A DNA stretch of 64,000 nt from Alphaproteobacteria bacterium. Lineage in GTDB: Bacteria; Pseudomonadota; Alphaproteobacteria; Micavibrionales; Micavibrionaceae. A program made the translations under genes and the position numbers. The stretch spans positions 143,276-207,275 of the forward strand of contig JAUIIA010000002.1 of assembly GCA_030432025.1 (NCBI GenBank). Reading direction: 5' to 3'. Positions within the stretch are counted from its first letter, which is position 1; each line of letters opens with the position of its first letter. The notes beneath the pieces were generated by a model, which had not been told where the DNA came from, did not search any database, and saw only the letters and a list, made by a program, of their open reading frames with translations. Shown one piece after another: positions 16,983 to 27,196 of this stretch.

Positions 16983-18878
16983 TTACTGCAGGCGCATCGG
17001 TTCATACGTGCTATACAGCTCGGGGTTCTGCATAATCGACATCTGATGAACCACAGGCTCGGCCATATTCAGGAACTTGTCCTGAATGCGCATATTTTGC
17101 TGCCCCATGCGGATTTGCGTATCGAACAATGCGAACAGCTCCTCGAACACGGATTTAGGCTTCGGATACACGACAATGTCGACATCGGACCTGTCCGCTT
17201 CACCGATAATAATCGCAGCATGGTCCAGAGCGGCTTCCAGGCCGCCAAGCTCATCAACCAGACCGACATCAACGGCGTTCTTGCCCGTCCATACGCGGCC
17301 ACCCGCGATCTTGTCGACTTCCTCCTCCGTCATACCGCGGCCCTTGGCCACACGCTTCAGGAAGTTGCTGTAAACATTATCCAGCATCGCATTAAAGCGC
17401 TCGGCTTCGCTGCGGCTAAAGGAAGAGTTAGAGGACCACAGACCGGCATTTTGCCCCCAACCAATCTCGGCAAAGTTAACGCCGACCTTATCCAACAATT
17501 CGGAGAAAATGAACTTACCGCCCACCACGCCGATAGATCCGGTCAGGGTTGTCGGCATCGCGTAAATTTTGTCAGCATAGGCCGCGATCCAGTAACCGCC
17601 TGATGCCGCCGTCGAACCCATAGAGACAATAACCGGCATGCCTTCATCTTGGGCTTTTTCAATCGCACGAAGGATACTTTCAGACGCAGACGGCGAACCG
17701 CCCGGGCTGTCGATACGAAGTACAATCGCTTCAATCTCGTAATCATCCGCAGCTTCCAGAATAGCCGGCGCAATCTCGTCTGCTGCCGCCACACCGTCCG
17801 CAGGCAAGCCGCCACTATCAGATGTCGGCATAATCGCACCAACCGCATAAACCAGCGCCACCTTTGGCTTACTGCTAAACAGGCTCGCATTCTTTTCTTT
17901 CAAAACGCTCGCATATTGCTCTACATCAATGAATTCCAGATAGTCAGGGTCGCGGTATCCCGTCACTTTTTCTGCAACATTGTCGAGCAACACATCGGCA
18001 TAATCCATGTGTGTGATCAGCCCCGACGCTTCGGCTTCGGGAGCTGTCAGCAAACCTTTATCAACCAGCTTCTGGAATTCCTGCTCGCTGATACCGCGGT
18101 CCTTTGGAATCTCGGTCGTCAACTGGTCACGGATACCGTTGATGATTTGCTGCATCGTCTCGCGGTTTTCCTTACTGATATTCTTTTCCGTGATGCTCTC
18201 GAATGCGGTCTTGTAATCTTTACGCTTAAAGAATTGCGGCTTCACACCGATCTTATCCAGCGTCTCGCGGAAAAACGGAATTTCGGCCTGAACGCCCGTG
18301 ATGGAGACGACGCCAAGCGGCTGCATCCAGATTTGTTCAAATGCGGAAGCGAGATAATAACGCCCGAAACCGCCGCCGCCTTCACCGTATGACGAAGAAT
18401 AGATGTAAGCGAACTTGCCGCTATCACGGAAACGCTTGATCGCATTTCGTACTTCCGTTGTCTGCGATAGCTGGAAGTTACCGTTATACATACGCGCGAC
18501 AAGGCCTTTGACACGGTCATCTTCGCTGGCGCGGTCCAAGGCATTCACAATTTTGCGAACCGTCAACGCATCGCCCGCAAACGGATCGGACAAGGTCGCA
18601 GGCTCAGGAATTTCCAGGAACTGGTCCTCAAATGTCATGAACAGCACCATTTCATCGGGCAATGTCGGCACAGCGGCATCATCGGGAATAAGGGCGGGAA
18701 TAAGCGTAATCGCGATAAATATATTCGCGAGCATAACAAACCCAAGAACCATGGCCATGCGCTTCATCGCCGTCCAGATGATCGGAAGAACCTTCCACTT
18801 GAACTTCGGCTTTTTTACAGCCGTCGGCAGTGTATTCGGGTAAAGCGGTCTATGCTGTCTGAAATGGTTTTGCGACAT
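16983..18878 (-). CDS. sppA: Signal peptide peptidase SppA, 67K type
   Basis: Membrane-bound Ser/Lys protease that digests cleaved signal peptides. 631 residues, the long two-domain (S49) form. N-terminal anchor about 35-65. The lysine half of the dyad is in '[12 protein letters not shown]' of the first repeat and the serine in '[16 protein letters not shown]' of the second, followed by '[11 protein letters not shown]'. The minus-strand promoter-like pair TTCGCA-17-TAGTAT ends six bases before the ATG. Confidence 0.94.
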   Translation of the reverse strand: MSQNHFRQHRPLYPNTLPTAVKKPKFKWKVLPIIWTAMKRMAMVLGFVMLANIFIAITLIPALIPDDAAVPTLPDEMVLFMTFEDQFLEIPEPATLSDPFAGDALTVRKIVNALDRASEDDRVKGLVARMYNGNFQLSQTTEVRNAIKRFRDSGKFAYIYSSSYGEGGGGFGRYYLASAFEQIWMQPLGVVSITGVQAEIPFFRETLDKIGVKPQFFKRKDYKTAFESITEKNISKENRETMQQIINGIRDQLTTEIPKDRGISEQEFQKLVDKGLLTAPEAEASGLITHMDYADVLLDNVAEKVTGYRDPDYLEFIDVEQYASVLKEKNASLFSSKPKVALVYAVGAIMPTSDSGGLPADGVAAADEIAPAILEAADDYEIEAIVLRIDSPGGSPSASESILRAIEKAQDEGMPVIVSMGSTAASGGYWIAAYADKIYAMPTTLTGSIGVVGGKFIFSELLDKVGVNFAEIGWGQNAGLWSSNSSFSRSEAERFNAMLDNVYSNFLKRVAKGRGMTEEEVDKIAGGRVWTGKNAVDVGLVDELGGLEAALDHAAIIIGEADRSDVDIVVYPKPKSVFEELFALFDTQIRMGQQNMRIQDKFLNMAEPVVHQMSIMQNPELYSTYEPMRLQ

Positions 18879-18884
18879 ATTTAA

Positions 18885-18913
18885 ATACTAACGCAGAGAA
18901 GCGAATATGCGAA
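18885..18913 (-). promoter_or_regulatory. Putative sigma70 promoter abutting sppA
   Basis: Read on the minus strand: TTCGCA (18908-18913), 17-base spacer, TAGTAT (18885-18890), six bases, then the sppA ATG (18876-18878). No Shine-Dalgarno. Predicted leaderless mRNA. Confidence 0.4.
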
Positions 18914-18948
18914 CCCTCTTCTAACATTTTAGAACGAAATTTTACGGA

Positions 18949-19779
18949 TTACTGGAACGCTTCGCCGATATCAAAATCTGCGTAAGCTTCGGGACGCAGA
19001 ACCTTTAGCTGCTCACCTATCGCGGGCAAAAGAGAATTCGGCAAAAGCCCTGCTCTGGCCATAACCGGACTAACAATGTCGATCGTTCCTCCAGCCGTCA
19101 CCATTCCGTTTTCGACCTTGGTTGAGACACCGGCTTTTTGCAATGCCGCCACAGTGCGGCTTTGTACATCGCTATCGTTAAAACTTAGCTCGGTTGTAAT
19201 TTCGGTGACTTCCGCAAATACGCCATTCTCGCGGATAAAATCAATACCCAGCAATTGCCCTGCCTGCGTATCTTGCGTAACTACGTCAACATAATTGGCC
19301 AATTCACCTTCATAGCCGCCAACAAAAGAACCATATAAATGATCATTGCCCTCAGCCAGACGATTCATCTCCATTATCGCGATATCACGCACAACCTCGC
19401 GCGGTAAGACAGCATAAGCGGTCACCCCGTCCTCGGTCTTCACATCATTGGACAATGCCGAGACGACACCAAGTACACCCACCTCGTCCTTAGCAACACT
19501 AATTTTTGCTGAAAAAGAGGAGCTATTATAAGTATTGAACTTAACGGCTTCATACCCGGCCTCACCAAGCAGGGTTTTCGTCGTTTGAATAACGTGATCT
19601 TTCTTGTTCGTAGGAACATCCAGGCCAATAATGATATCCTGTGAACCCGATGGGTGCACATCCAAAACAACTTCATTGATGGGACTTTTGGAACCTTCGA
19701 TGGAGTATCTGTGAGACACAGGCTCCCACTTGCTTTGCCGCTCTTCGGGTTCTAATAACTCGTACTCAACCTTAGACAT
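18949..19779 (-). CDS. Hypothetical cytoplasmic protein, 276 aa
   Basis: Not recognised. No signal peptide or transmembrane helix. Acidic, alternating alpha/beta, with 'SQDIIIGLDVPTNKKDHVI' in the first third and 'ENGMVTAGGTIDIVSPVMARAG' near the C-terminus. It lies between aroC and sppA on the same strand (74 bases after aroC, 70 before sppA). Codon usage is host-like. It could be lineage-specific. Confidence 0.65.
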   Translation of the reverse strand: MSKVEYELLEPEERQSKWEPVSHRYSIEGSKSPINEVVLDVHPSGSQDIIIGLDVPTNKKDHVIQTTKTLLGEAGYEAVKFNTYNSSSFSAKISVAKDEVGVLGVVSALSNDVKTEDGVTAYAVLPREVVRDIAIMEMNRLAEGNDHLYGSFVGGYEGELANYVDVVTQDTQAGQLLGIDFIRENGVFAEVTEITTELSFNDSDVQSRTVAALQKAGVSTKVENGMVTAGGTIDIVSPVMARAGLLPNSLLPAIGEQLKVLRPEAYADFDIGEAFQ

Positions 19780-19853
19780 ATTTAGCCGTTCTTAATCCGT
19801 TAAAACGCGGAAGATTATACACAACTATATATTATGTCAAAGAAAAAGAGCTA

Positions 19854-20936
19854 CTACAAGCATTGCGCCTTATGACGCAACCAGTGATCAGCAAGAACGC
19901 AAGCCATCATGGCCTCTACGACAGGTGCGCCCCGAATTCCGACACAAGGGTCATGACGCCCTTTGGTCACGATTTCAGTGTTATTGCCGTCCTTATCAAT
20001 AGTTTTAACAGGGGTAAGGATAGAACTGGTCGGCTTGAACGCAACACGCACAACGACGTCCTGACCACTGGAAATACCGCCCAAAATACCACCAGCATTG
20101 TTGGACTGGAATTCCGCGATATCGTCCAGCATTTGAATTTCATCGGCATTATCCTCGCCGCCGAACATGACGGCTTCGAACCCTGCGCCGATTTCAACAG
20201 CCTTGGTCGCGTTAATGCTCATCATCGCTTTAGCGATATCCGCATCCAGCTTGTCGTAAACGGGCGCGCCCAGCCCTGCGGGAATACCACTGGCATGACA
20301 TTCGATAACCGCGCCGGCAGATGAACCGCTTTTACGCACGGTATCAAGATAGCCTTCCCATTCATCGACAACCGTTGGATCAGGGCACCAAAGTGGGTTG
20401 TTGGCAACCTCATCCCAGTCCCAGTGATCGTAATCAATCTTGTGAGTACCAATCTGCACGACAGCCGCACGAATTTTAACTTCAGGGCCAATCTGGCTTT
20501 CCAGAACTTTACGGGCAACGGCACCCGCCGCAACACGCATCGCGGTTTCACGGGCGGAGGAACGCCCGCCGCCACGATAATCACGGATTCCGTATTTCTC
20601 GTTATAGGTATAGTCCGCATGGCCGGGGCGGAATTTATCTTTAATCTCGCCGTAATCCTTGGATTTCTGGTCCTGATTACGGATCAACAACCCAATCGGC
20701 GTCCCCGTTGTCTGCCCTTCAAACACGCCGGAGAGGATCTCAACGGTATCCGGCTCCTTACGCTGCGTCGTATGACGGCTTTGGCCGGGTTTGCGCTTAT
20801 CCAGATATTGCTGGATGAACTCTTCATCAATCTCGATGCGCGGCGGAACGCCGTCAACCACACACCCGATTGCGGGTCCATGGCTCTCACCGAAGCTTTG
20901 ATACTGAAACAATGTGCCGAAACGATTACCTGACAT
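19854..20936 (-). CDS. aroC: Chorismate synthase
   Basis: Final step of the shikimate pathway, EPSP to chorismate, FMN-dependent. 360 residues. Signatures: '[22 protein letters not shown]' is the N-terminal family block (cut here at its core GESHGPAIG), '[15 protein letters not shown]', 'RPGHADYTY' and '[18 protein letters not shown]'. His in GESHG and the RSSARET Arg/Ser block are intact. Standing alone in the shikimate pathway within this window. Confidence 0.97.
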   Translation of the reverse strand: MSGNRFGTLFQYQSFGESHGPAIGCVVDGVPPRIEIDEEFIQQYLDKRKPGQSRHTTQRKEPDTVEILSGVFEGQTTGTPIGLLIRNQDQKSKDYGEIKDKFRPGHADYTYNEKYGIRDYRGGGRSSARETAMRVAAGAVARKVLESQIGPEVKIRAAVVQIGTHKIDYDHWDWDEVANNPLWCPDPTVVDEWEGYLDTVRKSGSSAGAVIECHASGIPAGLGAPVYDKLDADIAKAMMSINATKAVEIGAGFEAVMFGGEDNADEIQMLDDIAEFQSNNAGGILGGISSGQDVVVRVAFKPTSSILTPVKTIDKDGNNTEIVTKGRHDPCVGIRGAPVVEAMMACVLADHWLRHKAQCL

Positions 20937-20980
20937 GTTTACATTGATATGGCGAAAGCCATTGAAAATCTACGAAAAAC

Positions 20981-21895
20981 TTACTCTTTTTCCGATTTTC
21001 CCGCCAGAAACTCAAGGATGAGGTCATCAACGGGGCGTTTACTACGATATATCCATGTCAGGGAGGAGATAAGCTCGACATGCCCTAAACCGTCGATCAG
21101 TGAAGTTTTGACGCTTCCGCCCTGCTCTTTAAGCTTGGCCGCAACCTTCTCGTAATTAAACGTACCGACAATTTCATCCTCCGCCCCATGAAGCAAAAGC
21201 ATCGATGGCTCAGAGCCATCGATGAATGTCGTCACCTGCATCTGCGGGTAGTTTTCAGGCGGCCCAAACATATCGACTAAATCCGCATCCTCGGGCGTGA
21301 AGTTGTACGGCCCCGCCAGCCCGATAAATCCGCTTAAAGTCTGCGGTTCGACACCCAATTCACGCAAATACCGTTTATCACTGACCACAATCGCGCCCAG
21401 ATGCGCGCCTGCCGAATGCCCCGATACCACAATTTTTCGGCCCGGATATGTCTCGGACACCCATTTGATGGACTGCGCGACATCTTGTGCAAAGCTCGGG
21501 AATTTGACATCGGGGTATTTACGGTAATCGGGAACAACCGTAATATAGCCATTCTCGGCAAAGAACGAACCGACAAAACGGTAATCTTCCTTCTTTCCGT
21601 CAGTCCAGCGCCCACCATAGATAAATACAATGATAGGACTATCGGTGCGCACCTCTTGGGGCGTAAAGACATCCAGCTTCTGACCTATCTCATCGTCATA
21701 AACGATATCCGTTTGAACTTTGTGGCTGGTGAAATATGTGGGAGCATTCACAACAAACAGCCCCGCTTGAGAACACGCCTGATTAAGCAAAGAGGCTAAG
21801 GCCGCAAACATAACAATAAAAACCTTCCGCCCGTATCGATGCAGGGGCATGTATCCATTTGATGTCATGTTGTTTTTTCGTACAACACCCATCAC
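20981..21895 (-). CDS. Secreted/anchored alpha/beta-hydrolase (carboxylesterase, BD-FAE/HSL-like)
   Basis: 304 residues from the first ATG. Several in-frame ATGs exist and the start is uncertain. A hydrophobic segment 'VFIVMFAALASLLNQACS' suggests export or a poorly conserved lipobox. Catalytic Ser in 'VSGHSAGAHLGA' (GxSxG), oxyanion region 'FIYGGRW', acid in 'GAEDEIV', His in 'GLGHVELI'. Resembles kynurenine formamidase/BD-FAE esterases, which deacylate small esters. Thirty bases downstream of the thioesterase gene, so probably in its operon. Confidence 0.8.
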   Translation of the reverse strand: MMGVVRKNNMTSNGYMPLHRYGRKVFIVMFAALASLLNQACSQAGLFVVNAPTYFTSHKVQTDIVYDDEIGQKLDVFTPQEVRTDSPIIVFIYGGRWTDGKKEDYRFVGSFFAENGYITVVPDYRKYPDVKFPSFAQDVAQSIKWVSETYPGRKIVVSGHSAGAHLGAIVVSDKRYLRELGVEPQTLSGFIGLAGPYNFTPEDADLVDMFGPPENYPQMQVTTFIDGSEPSMLLLHGAEDEIVGTFNYEKVAAKLKEQGGSVKTSLIDGLGHVELISSLTWIYRSKRPVDDLILEFLAGKSEKE

Positions 21896-21925
21896 CAGAT
21901 CACTTTTTTATGAGTTTGGCGGCCT

Positions 21926-22390
21926 TTATTTGCCGACATGCACAGCTTCTTTTTGTGTGCTCAATGTGCCTTGCTCGATGATTGCAACAGTCAGGCGGGA
22001 AACAGCAACGCGTTTGCCCGTGGCTTCTTCGGTAATATCAGTTTGCCAGACCTGAGTGCGGCGGCCTTTATGTAACGGCACGCAATGGCCAATAACTTTA
22101 CCTTCCGTCACTGCGCGGATGTGATTGCAATTGATCTCCAGACCGACAGCGCGGAATTTATCGGGATCTATCGTCATCCATGCTGCAACACTGCCCAAAG
22201 TTTCGGACAGCACACAGGATGCACCACCATGCAAAATACCAAAGGGCTGTGTTGTGCGATTATCAACCGGAAGCGTGCCTTCAAGAAAATCAGGACCAAC
22301 TTTCGTGAACTCAAAACCGATATGGTCGCCCATATTTGCACCGCGGAAGTTTGTAAGATGGTCCAGCGTGTAATCCGTAAACCAGATCAT
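21926..22390 (-). CDS. Hotdog-fold thioesterase, PaaI/YdiI-like
   Basis: 154 residues. 'GILHGGASCVLSETLGS' is the signature of the PaaI/MenI (YdiI/YbdB) thioesterases: His-Gly-Gly followed by the helix that carries the catalytic Glu. 'EINCNHIRAVTEGKV' and 'VWQTDITEEATGKRVAVSRLTVA' are the matching beta strands. Hydrolyses an acyl-CoA or acyl-ACP. It starts five bases after the stop of fabI, on the same strand, which hints at a role in fatty acid proofreading. Confidence 0.85.
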   Translation of the reverse strand: MIWFTDYTLDHLTNFRGANMGDHIGFEFTKVGPDFLEGTLPVDNRTTQPFGILHGGASCVLSETLGSVAAWMTIDPDKFRAVGLEINCNHIRAVTEGKVIGHCVPLHKGRRTQVWQTDITEEATGKRVAVSRLTVAIIEQGTLSTQKEAVHVGK

Positions 22391-22395
22391 GTGGT

Positions 22396-23253
22396 TTAGG
22401 CCGCCTCGTCCTTATTCTTTTTCGGAGCAATGGACTGCAGCAATTCACCGGTTTCGCCTGCGCTTTCAACGCTGCACATACCGACTGTGTGATAGCCCGC
22501 ATCAACATGCAGCACTTCACCTGTCACACCGCTACCCAGATCGGACAGCAGGAACAGACCGGAACGGCCGACATCTTCGATTGTCACATTACGACGCAAC
22601 GGGGAGTTCAACTCGTTCCATTTCAGGATGTAGCGGAAATCGCCGATACCACTTGCCGCCAATGTCTTGATCGGACCTGCGGAAATTGCATTTACACGAA
22701 TGTCTTTCGGCCCGAGATCTGCCGCCAAGTAACGTACAGAGGCTTCCAGAGCAGCTTTCGCAACACCCATCACATTGTAATGCGGCATTACGCGTTCGGC
22801 ACCGTAATAAGTTAACGTGATCAAAGAACCGCCTTCTTTCATTAACGGTACTGCACGCTGCGCTACTGATGTGAAGGAATAAACCGAGATATCCATCGTG
22901 CGCAGGAAGTTATCGCGTGACGTATCCAGATACAGCCCATCCAGCTCGTTCTTGTCGGAAAACGCAATCGCATGAACGACAAAATCAATTTGCCCCCACT
23001 CTTCCTCGATTGTTTTAAATGCAGCATCGATGCTGTCTTCATCTGTAACATCGCAAGGTACAACGATATTCGCACCGATTTTTTCCGCCAATGGACGGAC
23101 ACGCTTTTCTAAAGCTTCACCCTGATATGTGAAGGCTAACTCTGCGCCACTTTCGGCGGCTGCACTGGCGATACCCCATGCAATTGAACGGTCATTAGCG
23201 ACGCCCATTATCAGGCCGCGCTTACCTTTGAGGAATGTATTCTCAAAACTCAT
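22396..23253 (-). CDS. fabI: Enoyl-[acyl-carrier-protein] reductase (NADH)
   Basis: Last reductive step of fatty acid elongation. 285 residues, SDR family. 'GLIMGVANDRSIAWGIA' is the FabI cofactor loop, the catalytic Tyr and Lys are in 'YYGAERVMPHYNVMGVAKA' (Y-x6-K), and 'ISAGPIKTLAASGI' is the substrate-loop signature. It has a longer C-terminal tail than E. coli FabI ('MCSVESAGETGELLQSIAPK'). It leads a fabI-thioesterase-esterase run. FabI is the target of triclosan-type inhibitors. Confidence 0.96.
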   Translation of the reverse strand: MSFENTFLKGKRGLIMGVANDRSIAWGIASAAAESGAELAFTYQGEALEKRVRPLAEKIGANIVVPCDVTDEDSIDAAFKTIEEEWGQIDFVVHAIAFSDKNELDGLYLDTSRDNFLRTMDISVYSFTSVAQRAVPLMKEGGSLITLTYYGAERVMPHYNVMGVAKAALEASVRYLAADLGPKDIRVNAISAGPIKTLAASGIGDFRYILKWNELNSPLRRNVTIEDVGRSGLFLLSDLGSGVTGEVLHVDAGYHTVGMCSVESAGETGELLQSIAPKKNKDEAA

Positions 23254-23309
23254 AGTAATTTCTTGATTCTGCTGCTGTTAAAATTATTGCAAGTATCCTA
23301 CACATTATC

Positions 23310-23339
23310 GCTCACGCGTCCAGCATTTATGCGTTGAGC
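23310..23339. other. Hairpin in the fabI / 505-aa divergent spacer
   Basis: GCTCACGC (23310-23317) pairs with GCGtTGAGC (23331-23339), eight pairs with one bulge. A smaller TTCAG...CTGAA repeat follows at 23344-23359. The elements lie between two divergently transcribed genes and may be operators. Confidence 0.3.
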
Positions 23340-23424
23340 ACTATTCAGGAAATACTGAACACAGTGTCTTTCTACCTTCCGCTAATCTTGCTAAGCTTTT
23401 TACAACAACTGGTTTTTATCGTTC

Positions 23425-24942
23425 ATGAGCGCCGAATTAAGCAATTTAGATCACATTTTTAACGCCATACGCCGCGAAGTTCAGGAAGAATTTCCGACAT
23501 TGACGGTGTTGTTTGCCATAAACGAAACTGGCGACATAGACCAGGCGATCCAGTCAAAAAGAGAAGAAATCAAAGAGCACCCTGCCGGAGACCTGCTGCT
23601 ATCACGGGCACGGCCTAAAGCTGACAACACACAACTTTACTACCTGCTGGACCCCGCGACCTATACGCGCAAGCTGTTCATGAATTTCGGCATGAAAAAA
23701 GATTTCCTCTTTCTAGGGATCTTCAAGGAATACTCGCTCGCTTTCTATGAGGAAGAAGGCTTCGCCGCGCAATACCTCTCATATGCGTGTCTCTTTAAAA
23801 TGCTGCATGCCTATTTCCTCGAAACAGGAAAATTGAAAGAAGAAGAAGACGGCATTGTCGCATTGAACGCCTCACAAACGCGTGTGCAAAATTTGCGCAT
23901 GAATTTGATGGCTGATTCTTTTGCAGCCATGATGATGGAAAGCAAAGGCATAAAAGGCGCCATCCAGCGTCTGGTTAAACGCTATTGCGAACTCAGCGTC
24001 AAAGCAACGATTAACATGTTCCCCGAATACCACCCGCTGCCAATGGCGATTGACGGGTTAAACGTTGTTTACAAAGATTTGAAAGACGACCTGCCGCCAA
24101 AAACAGGGAAGCTAGAACATTTCTTTATGATGGCTCTGGAAATCGGACAAACTTACGATGACCTCAGCCTACAGCAATGGACGCGCTTCTGTCTGGGCAC
24201 GCAAGACATGGTCTGGGCTGACTTCTCCGCCAATGAAATTCTGAGCGCCGCGATTTACGGATCGGACGATCCCTACATCCGCTCCAACGCGTATATATGT
24301 GCAGAAAGCCTGAACACGAACCCTGTGCCGCTGAAGAATAATGATCTGTATAATCCGTTTTCGGATGAGGATAAGAATGAACGCGCACATCTACGCCTGT
24401 GCCGTGTCGCATTCATTAAGGCAATAGAGGCCGTAAACCATAACGACAATTCACAAATCTTTCTCAACAAGGCCGCCGAGCAAACAACAAGATTGCTGGA
24501 AGGCCAACCGATCGGGTGGTGTGCACCCGCTTTGATGGAAGCTGAAAACGCCTACCGATTATTCAGGGATGACCCGGATGCGGAAGATGACATGGTCCAG
24601 AATGCGTTTCACGGAACATGCGCAAAACTAAAATGGTTTGACCTGAAAAGGTTCAACCGCTTCATCATCGCGCAAAAACGACGCGGTATTAATCTGACAA
24701 TTTATGAAGTGATGGGGCTGGTTGATCAGAACCCCGCTTACGCTCATTACCGTCCGGCGTTTGAGCTTATGGCCCAATATCAAAGCGCTGAAGCTGCGGC
24801 TAACAAAGAAACCAGCCAGAGCCCGTTTGGACACGTAGAAGAACCTACAGAAGATGAGCCTGAAGAGGAACTTCCCCCGGAGACGTCAGAAGAACCTATA
24901 GAAGGTGAACTTCTAGACCCCGAGGAAAGCTCTCAGGCATAA
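23425..24942 (+). CDS. Hypothetical cytoplasmic protein, 505 aa
   Basis: Not recognised. No signal peptide or transmembrane segment. Almost entirely helical, with a His/Asp/Glu-poor body and a strongly acidic, Pro-rich C-terminal tail (about 455-505: Glu/Pro/Ser repeats such as 'EPTEDEPEEELPPETSEEP'). Good length and host-like codon use argue for a real gene. No ribosome-binding site is evident ahead of the ATG. Divergent from fabI, convergent with the 17 kDa antigen gene, five bases apart. Confidence 0.7.
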   Translation: MSAELSNLDHIFNAIRREVQEEFPTLTVLFAINETGDIDQAIQSKREEIKEHPAGDLLLSRARPKADNTQLYYLLDPATYTRKLFMNFGMKKDFLFLGIFKEYSLAFYEEEGFAAQYLSYACLFKMLHAYFLETGKLKEEEDGIVALNASQTRVQNLRMNLMADSFAAMMMESKGIKGAIQRLVKRYCELSVKATINMFPEYHPLPMAIDGLNVVYKDLKDDLPPKTGKLEHFFMMALEIGQTYDDLSLQQWTRFCLGTQDMVWADFSANEILSAAIYGSDDPYIRSNAYICAESLNTNPVPLKNNDLYNPFSDEDKNERAHLRLCRVAFIKAIEAVNHNDNSQIFLNKAAEQTTRLLEGQPIGWCAPALMEAENAYRLFRDDPDAEDDMVQNAFHGTCAKLKWFDLKRFNRFIIAQKRRGINLTIYEVMGLVDQNPAYAHYRPAFELMAQYQSAEAAANKETSQSPFGHVEEPTEDEPEEELPPETSEEPIEGELLDPEESSQA

Positions 24943-24946
24943 ATCC

Positions 24947-25423
24947 CTAGTCTACAATATCCCAGGTACCATCAGGGTTCTCACACGCTGTACCTACAGC
25001 TGTTTCCTGACGACCACCTACAAAGATTGTCTGCTCGAACTCGCGGCAATAACGGCCGGTAGAGCTCGTACCGTTACGTACAGGAGTGACCTGACCGTAG
25101 TTACCACTCTCAGGGTTGCTCCATGAGATTGTTTCACCAACAGGTGCTTCATATGCACGCTGGTTTGCTTGTGCCGCATACGCACGGTCAGCCTGGTCAA
25201 GTGAACGACCGATTTCAGTACCGATCAAACCGCCAAGCAGAACGCCGACACCTGTTGCAATCAAACGGCCGGAACCGTCACCAACTTGCGAGCCAAGAAC
25301 ACCACCGATAACGGCACCACTACCGCCACCGATCAGTTCTTTATTTCCTCGGCCTTGCAAAGTCTGACAAGCGCTCATGGCCAAAACTGCCACGCACATC
25401 GCGAATAAACCAAAATTCTTCAT
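24947..25423 (-). CDS. 17 kDa surface antigen-type outer-membrane lipoprotein
   Basis: 158 residues. Lipoprotein signal peptide with lipobox 'LAMSAC', then two glycine-zipper segments ('GGGSGAVIGGVLGSQVG', 'ATGVGVLLGGLIGTEIG', about 32-72) typical of the Rickettsia 17 kDa antigen/SlyB family, and a soluble C-terminal domain with 'YCREFEQTI' and 'GTACENPDGTW' (two cysteines, probable disulfide). Found widely in alphaproteobacteria. Structural role in the outer membrane. Confidence 0.9.
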   Translation of the reverse strand: MKNFGLFAMCVAVLAMSACQTLQGRGNKELIGGGSGAVIGGVLGSQVGDGSGRLIATGVGVLLGGLIGTEIGRSLDQADRAYAAQANQRAYEAPVGETISWSNPESGNYGQVTPVRNGTSSTGRYCREFEQTIFVGGRQETAVGTACENPDGTWDIVD

Positions 25424-25531
25424 CTTTTATGCCTTTCATTGTATTGCGATTCTGTGTTCGCATCTTATATGAGTATTGTTACCCTACAAATGAATATACG
25501 AACGAAGCAGTAAAACCATTCCAATTTTTTT

Positions 25532-26140
25532 ATGACGACTGAAATATTTGAAAAATACGGGACAGACCCGATCGCATTATGCCAGCAATGGTATAAAGAC
25601 GCACAAAAACAAGAACTTAACGACCCTGAAACGGTATGCTTGGCCACAGCCGATGCTGACGGCTTCCCTAGTAACCGCATGGTTTTATTAAAAGAAATCA
25701 ACGAAGACGGTTTCAAGTTCCATACAAATTCAAACAGCGAAAAAGGCCATGATCTAGCGGAAAACCCGAAAGCCGCGATCTGTTGGTACTGGAAATCTTT
25801 ACGCAAACAAATCCGCATTACGGGCAGCGTAGTAAAAGTCAGCGAAGAGGAATCGGACAAATACTTCACAACCCGTCCACGGAACAGACAAGTCGGTGCA
25901 TGGGCGTCCAATCAATCCTCACCGTTTGAAAAATGGGAAGACCTTGAAGCTTCCATTCAAAAATATGAGGACGAATTCGCCGATACGGATGCCATCCCCC
26001 GCCCGTCATATTGGAATGGTTATCGGGTGATCCCTGAAACCATTGAATTCTGGATGGCGCATAAAGACCGCCTGCATACGCGCTTTAGGTATAAAAAAGA
26101 TGCGAACGGTGTGTGGACAGCACACTGGCTGTACCCATAA
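25532..26140 (+). CDS. pdxH: Pyridoxamine/pyridoxine 5'-phosphate oxidase
   Basis: Makes pyridoxal 5'-phosphate with FMN and O2. 202 residues, close to family length. 'CLATADADGFPSNRMVLLKE' is the FMN-binding start of the split barrel, with 'FHTNSNSEKGHDLAENP', 'RQVGAWASNQSSP' and the C-terminal substrate strand 'WMAHKDRLHTRFRY' (RLHxR). No clear Shine-Dalgarno: the ATG follows seven T residues. The PLP it makes is used, for example, by hemA in this window. Confidence 0.94.
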   Translation: MTTEIFEKYGTDPIALCQQWYKDAQKQELNDPETVCLATADADGFPSNRMVLLKEINEDGFKFHTNSNSEKGHDLAENPKAAICWYWKSLRKQIRITGSVVKVSEEESDKYFTTRPRNRQVGAWASNQSSPFEKWEDLEASIQKYEDEFADTDAIPRPSYWNGYRVIPETIEFWMAHKDRLHTRFRYKKDANGVWTAHWLYP

Positions 26141-26150
26141 GGCAAAGCGC

Positions 26151-27080
26151 TTATTTACTCTGCCTCATAAAGAACTCGTATATTGCCTTCGTTGCATCCA
26201 GCGATTGCGGTGGCTTATCGCCCAGCCTTGATCCCTGCTCTCCGCCCGGCCACGCATGACCGCCATTATTCACAACAATCCGCTCAACCTCTTGCCCTTT
26301 CGGACATTGATATCTCTCAACCGTCAAAGCAGCTCCGGCTTGCTGTGTTGTTACAGGATCGGAAACACATCCATTCGCCGCAGCCCAGAATGTTCCTTGA
26401 TATGAAGAAGGCTTAAGCGGCGTACCATCCCATGAACTCTTAAAACGCCCGTCACTCTGACCACCGATCAACGGCACGGACTCATCCAGCTTGCCGTTTA
26501 TGATCAACGCAGAAACAGGATAATCAGGCTTTTGCTCATCACCGAACATGCCTCCAACCACTGGGGCAATGGCGGTGATCTTATCAGAAAGCGCAGCCCC
26601 CAATTGGTTGGTCATCATTGCGCCGTTGGACATCCCCGTTACATAAACACGTTTCGGGTCGGCGTTATCATGTGCAACCAATCTATCAATCAACGCCCTT
26701 ATGAAACCGACATCATCGACATTGTTTTCCATCGCATACCCGCAGCAATGTGTTGCATTCCATGTCTTGAGTTTTTTGATACGGGCAAACTTCCCCGAAC
26801 CCGTCGGGTAAACCACGATAGCGCCGCGCGGTACAGCCAGCTCCGTAAAACCTGTCATCCTCTTCGCGCTTTCACCATTACCGCCGCCGCCATGCAAAAC
26901 AAAAATCAAAGGTGACCTTGTTCCTTCTGCAACATTCTGTGGCTTATCAATAATGTAATGCCGCTGCTGATTGTTATGCATCAATGTGCGCTCCTCGGCA
27001 TGCGCAAAGCCCGCGCCAAAAGATATTTGCAAAAAAACGAGCGTAATAATCCCGAAATTGAAAAAAATTGATAAACGCAT
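26151..27080 (-). CDS. Secreted PHB-depolymerase / feruloyl-esterase-like hydrolase (LpqC family)
   Basis: 309 residues with signal peptide (about 1-28, '...FGAGFAHAEE'). Alpha/beta-hydrolase: oxyanion loop 'FVLHGGGGNGES', catalytic Ser in 'VTGMSNGAMM', Asp in 'INGKLDESVP', His in 'NNGGHAWPGG'. Two CC and further Cys residues suggest disulfides. The family includes extracellular short-chain polyhydroxybutyrate depolymerases and acetylxylan/feruloyl esterases. The substrate cannot be told apart here. GGGGAG about nine bases upstream. Convergent with pdxH. Confidence 0.88.
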   Translation of the reverse strand: MRLSIFFNFGIITLVFLQISFGAGFAHAEERTLMHNNQQRHYIIDKPQNVAEGTRSPLIFVLHGGGGNGESAKRMTGFTELAVPRGAIVVYPTGSGKFARIKKLKTWNATHCCGYAMENNVDDVGFIRALIDRLVAHDNADPKRVYVTGMSNGAMMTNQLGAALSDKITAIAPVVGGMFGDEQKPDYPVSALIINGKLDESVPLIGGQSDGRFKSSWDGTPLKPSSYQGTFWAAANGCVSDPVTTQQAGAALTVERYQCPKGQEVERIVVNNGGHAWPGGEQGSRLGDKPPQSLDATKAIYEFFMRQSK

Positions 27081-27196
27081 GGTTCATTCTCCCCAGATCC
27101 TGCTATATAAACACCTACTAAGCTTATACGTGTAAAGATTCAAAAACCTTTCAAATACATTCATAGCGTACGAGCAATGATAAGGAGATGCGTAAA

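Noticed and set aside
17649..18392. 247-codon plus-strand frame inside sppA
   Set aside because: Antisense shadow of a well-identified gene with basic, Arg/Phe/Leu-heavy translation and no start context.
26532..26915. 127-codon plus-strand frame inside the PHB-depolymerase-like gene
   Set aside because: Antisense shadow. The minus-strand gene has all catalytic motifs and a signal peptide.
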